A stretch of DNA of 52,949 bases. Origin: a virus. A program made the position numbers and the translations under genes. Shown piece after piece: positions 46,825 through 52,949 of the stretch (position 1 is its first letter; each line of letters opens with the position of its first letter). The notes beneath the pieces were generated by a model. It was not told where the DNA came from and ran no database searches. It saw only the letters and a program-made list of their open reading frames with translations. The stretch spans positions 1 through 52,949 of IMG/VR virus record IMGVR_UViG_3300031841_001392. One strand, 5' to 3'.

Positions 46825-48791
46825 GCGGGTATTAGGCCTCCATCTCTAGCTACCAGTGGATCTGGTTGCTCTGTTGTGCCGGTTTTCTGCATCCTTATCT
46901 CATCAAGCATCGCGTCAAAACGCTTTGCACCAGCGCCTGTGTCGCCATCACCAGCCGCTGAGACTACGTCTGCTGGGATAATAAACTCGCCGGGAGACAC
47001 TGCTACAGGCTGCTGACCGCCGATAGTGCCGGGGATCATGTCATCCATACCACGGCCTTCACCTTGAATTAGACCTTCTGTCTGAGCGTTTGGCTGAACA
47101 CTCTGAAGCACTTGCTCTCTAAGCATCTGAAAAGCCTCTGTTCCGTACTCATCCAAGAACCGATCAATAACAACGGATGCCTCTTCTTCTGAAAGCTGAC
47201 CCATAACAGCCATCATGGTCTGCTCTATGAGAGGGTCTGCGCTTGGCACCGTGCCGCCTTCTTGCATGCCCGTATAAGCGTTGGTGTAGTCAAAAGACAG
47301 GTTCTGCATATTTGGAGCAAACCTCATGAAGTCTTCTTCTTTGTTGCCGGTCAGACCTAAATCCGCAAATTCTTTTTTAGCTGCCTGATACTTTTTGCTT
47401 CCTACGCTCCTTCCTCTTCTGGGCGTTGTCGCAAGAGCAACTAGTGCGTCATAGTCTTTTTCAGACATAAACGGAGCAATACCTTGGCCTGTAACCATGT
47501 CTGAGAAATCAAAGTCTGGAGTTGTGGTTGTGTCGGTAGTGGTGCCTGTATCCGTGTCAGGCTTGGGATCATCTATCTCAGGAATGCGCTCTCTGAAATA
47601 CTCAATCTCAGGGCCGAATCCGGGCCTGTATTCAACCTCTTCTAGCTCTGCTGCGGTCTTAGCCACTGGGCCTCTTAGCTGTGCCTGTCTGGATGCGGCA
47701 GAGCCGTAACCAAACCGAGCGCCTCCACCCATGCCTTGATTAAAACCGCCTGTTGGGCCGCCCATGTCCATGCGTATTGGCGCTCTGCCGAGGTTTTGAA
47801 GGTCGCTTAACTGGCGCTGATACTCCTGTGGGTTCAGAGAAACAATGCCACCAGCCCGTGCGTAGTTTGTAGGGTCATATGCAGCGTACTGTCGGCCCAT
47901 ACCAGAAGTATCAATACCAAAGTCTGTACCAGCCAGATCCAACGATGTGCCTAGCAGATCATAGGCGCGATCCTCTTCTGCCTGCCGGTCAGCTTCAGTC
48001 TGCCGAGCCATCTGCTCGTAGCCTTCTTCCATCTCTATTTGGCCTTGAAGACCTGAGCCGATAGCAAGAGGTAGTGCCGCAGACTTAGTTAGCAGCCCTT
48101 TTCCTGTAGCAGCCAACCCGTCACTAGAAAAGGGTTGAGCAACTCTATCTGCAAAACTCAAGCCAGCCTGTCTTGCATTGATGTCGGCAATGCTTTTACC
48201 CGCAGATCCAACTCTATCAGTTAAAGCCCCCAAGGCCTGATTTGTTCCCGCTGTTGGTATTGCTGTCCCAGCCTTTATGGCTTCTGTCGTTGCATCCGCA
48301 GTTCCTGTAAGCAGGGCATCTGATGCATCGGCAAGATTTGCTGTGGCTTCAGTCATGCCGCTTGCTGCATCCTTGCCTGCACCTAAAGCAGAACCAAGGC
48401 CATAACCCATGAGGCCAGAGGCGAGGCCTTTCTTGAGATCTCCGGTAATGGCAGTTGTTGCTAAACCAGAACCAATAGCTCCCGCTAGGGCGCTGTTAGC
48501 GCCAATTGTGGTTGCAAGCCCAGCGAGACCAGCAGTAGCCCCACCTCCTATTGCCGTAAACGCCGCAGGGGCTAATGCACTTGCCAACATAGGTATAAGG
48601 AATGCAAACGCCTCTGGCTGACCTGTAACAGGGTTTTTGGTCAACCCTCCGGGGGTCAAAGACGCTATACCCTGAACCTCTGCTGGGTTCATGTGTACGA
48701 GCATGCTGTCGCCGTATCGCCCGTACTGCGCCATTTGCTCTGCTTGTGGCTGTAATGGCGCTTGTTGCATCTGTCCTCTTACATATTCCAT
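46821..48791 (-). CDS. Ejection-like virion protein with hydrophobic Gly/Ala segment (656 aa)
   Basis: After an N-terminal YVRGQMQQAPLQPQAEQMAQ-type region, residues about 65-150 are Gly/Ala-rich and hydrophobic (LIPMLASALAPAAFTAIGGG, GLAGLATTIGANSALAGAIG), able to insert in a membrane. The middle has acidic helices and a Tyr/Gly-rich stretch, then a Thr/Asp-rich linker (DPKPDTDTGTTTDTTTTPDF). The C-terminal domain has MAVMGQLSEEEASVVIDRFL and GTIGGQQPVAVSPGEFIIPAD. Likely a membrane-contacting ejection component. Its start overlaps the preceding stop (TAATG-type). Confidence 0.7.
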   Translation of the reverse strand: MEYVRGQMQQAPLQPQAEQMAQYGRYGDSMLVHMNPAEVQGIASLTPGGLTKNPVTGQPEAFAFLIPMLASALAPAAFTAIGGGATAGLAGLATTIGANSALAGAIGSGLATTAITGDLKKGLASGLMGYGLGSALGAGKDAASGMTEATANLADASDALLTGTADATTEAIKAGTAIPTAGTNQALGALTDRVGSAGKSIADINARQAGLSFADRVAQPFSSDGLAATGKGLLTKSAALPLAIGSGLQGQIEMEEGYEQMARQTEADRQAEEDRAYDLLGTSLDLAGTDFGIDTSGMGRQYAAYDPTNYARAGGIVSLNPQEYQRQLSDLQNLGRAPIRMDMGGPTGGFNQGMGGGARFGYGSAASRQAQLRGPVAKTAAELEEVEYRPGFGPEIEYFRERIPEIDDPKPDTDTGTTTDTTTTPDFDFSDMVTGQGIAPFMSEKDYDALVALATTPRRGRSVGSKKYQAAKKEFADLGLTGNKEEDFMRFAPNMQNLSFDYTNAYTGMQEGGTVPSADPLIEQTMMAVMGQLSEEEASVVIDRFLDEYGTEAFQMLREQVLQSVQPNAQTEGLIQGEGRGMDDMIPGTIGGQQPVAVSPGEFIIPADVVSAAGDGDTGAGAKRFDAMLDEIRMQKTGTTEQPDPLVARDGGLIPA

Positions 48792-49120
48792 TAACTTGTC
48801 TCCACACCGAATAGGTTAAAGCTTACATTAGCGGCACTGGCGTAAACCTTGACCACATCCGCTTGACCAAGACACATGCCAATGACCACAGTTCTAGTGG
48901 TGGTGGCAGCAAGGTCTTCGTCAAAAAATATAAATTGTTTGTCATCTGCTGAAGCGCCAGCTACATGGACGCTAACCCTGAACGTGATGGCAGAGCCGCC
49001 TCGGTTGCATATGACTAGTGAGCTAACAGTCGTTTGCGTCAGGTCTGGGACTGTATACAGCGTAGTCGTTGTCGTTGCCGAAACATCAGCCTGACCCAGA
49101 ACTTTGATCGCATCTGTCAT
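48791..49120 (-). CDS. Small beta-sandwich virion protein (109 aa)
   Basis: Starts MTDAIKVLGQADVSATTTTT and is beta-rich: TLYTVPDLTQTTVSSLVICNRGGSAITFRVSVHVAG, then KQFIFFDEDLAATTTRTVVIGM. This resembles small tail or capsid-associated proteins found in many phages. It overlaps the next small protein by 4 nt and shares a base with the ejection protein downstream. Structural role inferred. Confidence 0.68.
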   Translation of the reverse strand: MTDAIKVLGQADVSATTTTTLYTVPDLTQTTVSSLVICNRGGSAITFRVSVHVAGASADDKQFIFFDEDLAATTTRTVVIGMCLGQADVVKVYASAANVSFNLFGVETS

Positions 49121-49314
49121 GAGGCACCCATCAGCAAAAACTGAAAGCGGCGCATGGCAAGAGAGCCTTCTTTGTCGCCTTGGGTCTTAGCAAGAACCAC
49201 ATCGTTCTCAATCTGATCCATCGCAAGCTCTAGGGTGCGTCTTGTTAGCCCCTGCTCTTGCTGATCATACTCAGGCGTTGGTATGGGTAGAGGGGTTGTT
49301 CTTGTACCAGCCAT
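49117..49314 (-). CDS. Hypothetical helical protein (65 aa)
   Basis: Starts MAGTRTTPLPIPTPEYDQQE; mostly one long helix (RRTLELAMDQIENDVVLAKTQGDKEGSLAMRRFQFLLMG). It is coupled to the nozzle gene by TAATG and to the next gene by 4 nt. No family recognised; it may be a chaperone or a small tail component. Confidence 0.62.
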   Translation of the reverse strand: MAGTRTTPLPIPTPEYDQQEQGLTRRTLELAMDQIENDVVLAKTQGDKEGSLAMRRFQFLLMGAS

Positions 49315-51167
49315 TAGCGCCTCCCGTCTGAGCGTATATCAAAACGCAGATCACCAAGCCGCCAGCCGTAACCAGAGCCTGAGCTTTCTAGCCTGACAAT
49401 AGGATGCCTAGCTCTAGCCCTGACATGATTTTGATCTGTAGATGATGTGACCGTTGCTGTTGCAAGGGTGCTGGTGCTGCCCAGCGGGAAGTCTTTGCCC
49501 TTGATCGTCATATCTATTGACGCATCAGAGGTTGTTCCGCTGAAAGCAAAGTCAGGTATGACCCGACTAATCATCATGAACCGCTGACCCTCTTCTATCT
49601 CTAGGTCGCCGCTTTCTACATAAGCGGTCATTGGGCTTCCATCATCATCAAAGCCGACTTCATGAGAGTACAGGTAGTTGTTATCTGTATCTGTAATGAC
49701 TGACGTAGCTAAAGGCTTATTCCTTGTGCCAGCGCCACGCCATGCTCCACGAGCTAACGTGCCAACACTCCACAAGTTTTCTGCGTAGTTATAGCTGACA
49801 TAGTTGGTTATCTCCGTGTCACCAGAACCTATTGGGTAATACCAGATAACCTCAGAAAATGCGTTGTTTTCTGCTGCAAAGACCTTGAACAATTGATCCT
49901 CATTAAGGTTGGAAAACACATAGTCTTTTACAGAGCACGGAAGAGGCTGCACAGAACCGTTGTAGACATAAAAGCCGCCTTTATCCATAAAGTAGACGGA
50001 ACCCCTAGCGTTGACGGCTGCGTTGGGGCTAATCATAGATATGTCAGTGCTTACGGTCTGAAACTGGAACGTGAACGGTGCGCCAACAAACCGCATGGAG
50101 TGCAGGCTGACATCCGTAAACACCAGTATCTCTTGTCTGCCCTGAACCGCACCAATAATTTGAGACCCTGAGTTAATTCTTACACCACCAGCGGTGTTAG
50201 TTGCTGTAGGAGTCCAGTCTGCTGCGTTCTCCTGATCAGAGAACCGAATAAAAAGCGGGTCAATCTGGCTAGAGCCAATAGGATTAGACCCGAAAGCAAT
50301 AACGTGTTGATCTATGTCACTAACCATGACTTGCAGGGCAATGGTTGGCACGTTAGAAGCACCGGCTAAACTGGATATGTTTACCCCTCTTGCGCCGGTG
50401 CCTGAAGACTCATCCCAGTAGTAAATGCCGCCACCACGAGGGTTGAATACTAAGTCTTCTCCAAAGTTGTCTTGGCTGAAAAGTCTTAGCTGACCTGCTG
50501 AAGAAATGCTACTTACGCTACCAAAAGCAGTTACACCCCACCCTGACGTACCCCAGCCAGTGCCTGTAGCAAAGGCGTTGGTGCCGGTATTGATTTGATA
50601 AGCCGCTACCGTTGAACTGCCGCCATTGCCAGTGTCGCTTGCGTTAGCGGTTACAGTCGCGCCGCTAGTATCTTTTGCCACGATGGTGAAGGTGTTTGTC
50701 GTGGGCACAGACGCGATCTGATATTCCTGATTGAGAACAGTCGCAGTAATATTGCCGCCAAGTGTTGCTGCATCAGAGAAAGTAACGAAATCATTGACTA
50801 CCGCCCCGTGTGCAGTCTCTGTGATGGTGATGGTTGAGGAGCCATCGGTGGCTGCAAAGGTCGCGTCACCCGCGCTAGTGGTCAGCCTAATTGGCGTAAC
50901 ATCGTTGAACAGATCGCCAGACACTACATAGAACTTAAGGTGCGTACCAAGGCCTATGTAACGTATAGACTCCAAAGAAGACCAGTCATGTATTGACCGG
51001 CAAACTCCTAAGAACGAAGTCTCAGAAAACTTTTCCCATCCACCAATCTTTTCAGGCCTACCCTGCCTAAATCGAATCTTGTCAGCATCAAACCATCCAG
51101 CATCAGCAGAATACTCTGTGCCTTCTTTGTTAACGCCGGGAGCAAACTTTATCTTACTAAGAGCCAT
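49314..51167 (-). CDS. Tail nozzle / tail tubular B-like protein (617 aa)
   Basis: Starts MALSKIKFAPGVNKEGTEYS then DAGWFDADKIRFRQGRPEKIGGWEKF, a start typical of a family of large marine-phage tail proteins. The body is beta-rich with repeated blade-like segments (GSVYFMDKGGFYVYNGSVQPL, EITNYVSYNYAENLWSVGTL), in line with the beta-propeller nozzle proteins T7 gp12 or P22 gp10. It would form the tail tip between connector and fibre. Flanked by a coiled-coil protein gene and small genes; 3-nt gap upstream. Confidence 0.75.
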   Translation of the reverse strand: MALSKIKFAPGVNKEGTEYSADAGWFDADKIRFRQGRPEKIGGWEKFSETSFLGVCRSIHDWSSLESIRYIGLGTHLKFYVVSGDLFNDVTPIRLTTSAGDATFAATDGSSTITITETAHGAVVNDFVTFSDAATLGGNITATVLNQEYQIASVPTTNTFTIVAKDTSGATVTANASDTGNGGSSTVAAYQINTGTNAFATGTGWGTSGWGVTAFGSVSSISSAGQLRLFSQDNFGEDLVFNPRGGGIYYWDESSGTGARGVNISSLAGASNVPTIALQVMVSDIDQHVIAFGSNPIGSSQIDPLFIRFSDQENAADWTPTATNTAGGVRINSGSQIIGAVQGRQEILVFTDVSLHSMRFVGAPFTFQFQTVSTDISMISPNAAVNARGSVYFMDKGGFYVYNGSVQPLPCSVKDYVFSNLNEDQLFKVFAAENNAFSEVIWYYPIGSGDTEITNYVSYNYAENLWSVGTLARGAWRGAGTRNKPLATSVITDTDNNYLYSHEVGFDDDGSPMTAYVESGDLEIEEGQRFMMISRVIPDFAFSGTTSDASIDMTIKGKDFPLGSTSTLATATVTSSTDQNHVRARARHPIVRLESSGSGYGWRLGDLRFDIRSDGRR

Positions 51168-51169
51168 GT

Positions 51170-52531
51170 CTAGCGGGTACGCCTACGTCTGCCGCGAGAC
51201 TTAGTGGTGGGTGCTTTGCTTCGCCCCCCATATCTTGATGATTTGGGTTTTTTCTTTACAGTCTCGGTGTTTGGCTTTGGAGGCACGGGCTTTCGTCTCC
51301 CTTTGCTCCTACCTACACTCTTTGCAGGCTTAGGTGTAGAAACTGGTGGAGGAGGCTGTACAGCAGCAACTCGCTGCCTGACTTGCTCCATGACCGCAGG
51401 ATCAGTCATGCCGCCAATGCCGCCCATCATTCCGCCAACCCCACCCATGCTGCCTATATCAGCTATTGGGTTTGTTTTAGTTCCGCCAAGTTTACCCAAG
51501 AATCCGCTTTGACCAGAAGCCCGTCTTTGCTCTTGAGCTTGCTTGATGTTTTCTATTTGCTCTGGCGTAAGACCGGGAATAGCTCCGCTAAATAAACCAC
51601 CAGATCCCGGCCCAGCTTCTGCCAATGCAGCCTCATAACCCGGATCACCGGGAGCTATAGCATTAGAAAACATGCCGCCCATACCCCGCAACCTGTCACC
51701 TAAAGACTGATCCATTACTGGTCTTGGTGTGGGTGTGGGCGCTGGCATAGACTCAGGCATCTGGGGGGGCACAAAAGGGATGTAGTCTCCTGTCGGATTT
51801 GGGGTTGGCTGACCCATCATTATTTGACCTATACCACCGCCTTTTTCTCCACCCATACCTGTTGAGCGGCGAACATTGCCAGAAGCGCGCTCACGAGCAG
51901 CCTCTTGTCTAGCAGCCTCCTCGGCAGCAAGACGGTCTGCTTCCGCTTTTGCCTCTGCTTCAGCCGCCGCCTCTGCCGCTATACGGTCTCTTTCTGCTTG
52001 AGCAGCGGCTTCAGCAGCAGCACGTTCAGTTGCTATGCGGTCTTGTTCTGCCTGTGCCGCAGCAGCTTGTTCTGCTGCAATCCTATCTCTTTCTGCTTGA
52101 GCGGCTGTTTCTGTAGCTGTTTGCTCTGCCGCAGCGCGTTCTTGGGCTGCTATAAGCATGTCTCGCTGACGCTGCTCTTCAGCCTGCCTGCCCTGCGTTA
52201 TGGCATCAGTCGTTGCGCCAGCATCAAACGTCTGAAAAGGCTGGCCTGTGAGAGGATTAATACCCTCCATAGGGTTTGGGGCTGCCTGCTGAGGCGTTAG
52301 CAAAGCCCCGGTCTGTGGAGCGCCCATAGGATTTTGACCGCCAAGTAGAGCCGCTATGCCTGTAGGAACCCCGTAGTTAGGGTTTCTTGAAAGAAGAGGT
52401 TGACCTTGCATTTGACCGTAGCCAACGGGCAGTCCGGGCGGAGTAAAAGAGTTTGCTGGGGCTGTGGGAGGTGCAAAGCCTAGTTGTTGAGCATTAGGGC
52501 CGGTCTGTATATTTTGGTCGAATAAACCCAT
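51170..52531 (-). CDS. Coiled-coil, Pro-rich virion protein (453 aa)
   Basis: Starts MGLFDQNIQTGPNAQQLGFA and Pro/Gly-rich to residue 110, then a heptad region (about 115-215) of AERDRIAAEQAAAAQAEQDR-type, then Gly/Pro/Met-rich segments and a Lys/Arg C-terminus of about 40 residues (SRYGGRSKAPTTKSRGRRRR). The order suggests an extended virion protein with a DNA- or envelope-binding tail, perhaps an ejection protein or needle. It shares a base with the lysozyme stop. No family recognised. Confidence 0.65.
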   Translation of the reverse strand: MGLFDQNIQTGPNAQQLGFAPPTAPANSFTPPGLPVGYGQMQGQPLLSRNPNYGVPTGIAALLGGQNPMGAPQTGALLTPQQAAPNPMEGINPLTGQPFQTFDAGATTDAITQGRQAEEQRQRDMLIAAQERAAAEQTATETAAQAERDRIAAEQAAAAQAEQDRIATERAAAEAAAQAERDRIAAEAAAEAEAKAEADRLAAEEAARQEAARERASGNVRRSTGMGGEKGGGIGQIMMGQPTPNPTGDYIPFVPPQMPESMPAPTPTPRPVMDQSLGDRLRGMGGMFSNAIAPGDPGYEAALAEAGPGSGGLFSGAIPGLTPEQIENIKQAQEQRRASGQSGFLGKLGGTKTNPIADIGSMGGVGGMMGGIGGMTDPAVMEQVRQRVAAVQPPPPVSTPKPAKSVGRSKGRRKPVPPKPNTETVKKKPKSSRYGGRSKAPTTKSRGRRRRTR

Positions 52532-52949
52532 TACTTATACTCTCCGGTTCTAATCATTTCAGTAACCCTAACTGCACGATTTCCCACTTGTTGCGCCCAC
52601 TTGCTATCCATAAACTCATCAGCAGCTATATCAAACTGTTCACGCGACATAGCCTCAAGAGCCTTTACAAAACCTCTCAATCTGGTCAGACCAAGGTTAA
52701 AGCAGATGTCGATCATGGCATCCTGTCTGGCCTCATTCATAGCGACGAACCAGAAATATGTCTCAGATAGCTCTCCCTTTACTCTCTCTATGTCATTTGC
52801 CAGTAAATAATTAATCTCGTCATCAGACAGCCCAAGGCCAGACTCTGAGATGTTCCTACCCACACCTATCGTTTCGTAGCCTGCACTACACACATATACC
52901 TTAGATCGTACACCTTCGTGTAGCTTTAGCATCTCGACTAGTTTAGTCA
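52531..52949 (-). CDS. T4-type lysozyme / endolysin (GH24), 5' end beyond window
   Basis: The frame is open to the right edge; residues before the Met at 52932 read TKLVE, so the true start probably lies outside the window. The visible part shows the GH24 pattern: LKLHEG (catalytic Glu), RSKVYVCSAGYETIGVG with the conserved Thr, and the helices FNLGLTRLRGFVKALEAMSR. In T4 lysozyme the second residue of the triad is Asp20; here the aligned residue is Cys (VCSAGYET in place of KDTEGYYT). Natural Cys versions exist. It cuts peptidoglycan for lysis. The next gene downstream is the coiled-coil virion protein. No holin is visible nearby. Confidence 0.85.
   Translation of the reverse strand, partial: TKLVEMLKLHEGVRSKVYVCSAGYETIGVGRNISESGLGLSDDEINYLLANDIERVKGELSETYFWFVAMNEARQDAMIDICFNLGLTRLRGFVKALEAMSREQFDIAADEFMDSKWAQQVGNRAVRVTEMIRTGEYK

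Overview
The window is a stretch of a tailed double-stranded DNA phage genome (Caudoviricetes, podovirus-like). Gene content resembles uncultured marine phages: a Mu gpT-like capsid protein beside a GroES-like co-chaperonin, an N-terminal fibre sequence common in marine phages, many tiny Lys/Gly-rich proteins in the head-tail cluster, and a giant polyvalent virion protein. No integrase, tRNA, rRNA, CRISPR array or insertion sequence was recognised. Neither a DNA polymerase nor an RNA polymerase is visible. The host cannot be named from the sequence. Both window edges cut a gene.

Layout. (1) 1-17725, leftward: late morphogenesis genes. In transcription order they are small terminase, large terminase, three accessory proteins, portal, a small protein, GroES-like protein, scaffold, conserved protein, putative decoration protein, major capsid protein with a terminator, two small virion proteins, several tiny basic proteins, two head-tail adaptor-like proteins, more small proteins, a 22-residue-repeat protein and a tail fibre running off the left edge. 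(2) 17726-18541: long non-coding stretch ending in a hairpin-rich leader. (3) 18542-23723, rightward: very small genes, then a MoxR-type AAA ATPase, an unknown partner and a zincin-VWA protein, then a small membrane protein and two more small genes. (4) 23724-24418: non-coding region between converging operons, with fibre-like repeat remnants, terminator hairpins and a palindrome. (5) 24419-27290, leftward: RusA resolvase, ribbon-helix-helix-like protein, T7 gp4-like primase-helicase and one unknown. (6) 27332-32300, rightward: recombination module with two winged-helix-like paralogues, RecB-like nuclease, Sak3-like annealing protein, a protein with an SSB-type acidic tip, a NinB-like protein, a second PD-(D/E)XK nuclease and small genes. 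(7) 32287-52949, leftward: lysozyme, coiled-coil protein, nozzle-like protein, small virion proteins and a set of large putative ejection proteins that ends in a 3283-residue polyvalent protein.

How it works together. The replication and recombination genes fit a phage that brings its own primase-helicase, annealing protein, nuclease and resolvase but borrows host polymerases. The ejection proteins probably carry peptidoglycan-active, protease-like and other effector domains into the cell. Most late genes are joined by TAATG, TGATG or ATGA overlaps, so translation is tightly coupled.

Most interesting signals: FSRR motifs at every module boundary of the polyvalent protein, which also carries a HEMIH zincin motif; a parS-like 16-mer downstream of the capsid gene; two distant arrays of the palindrome AGGAATATTCCT, one beside a ribbon-helix-helix-like gene; an identical MAISRAQM start shared by the capsid protein and a 32-residue peptide; and fibre-like repeat remnants between the converging operons.
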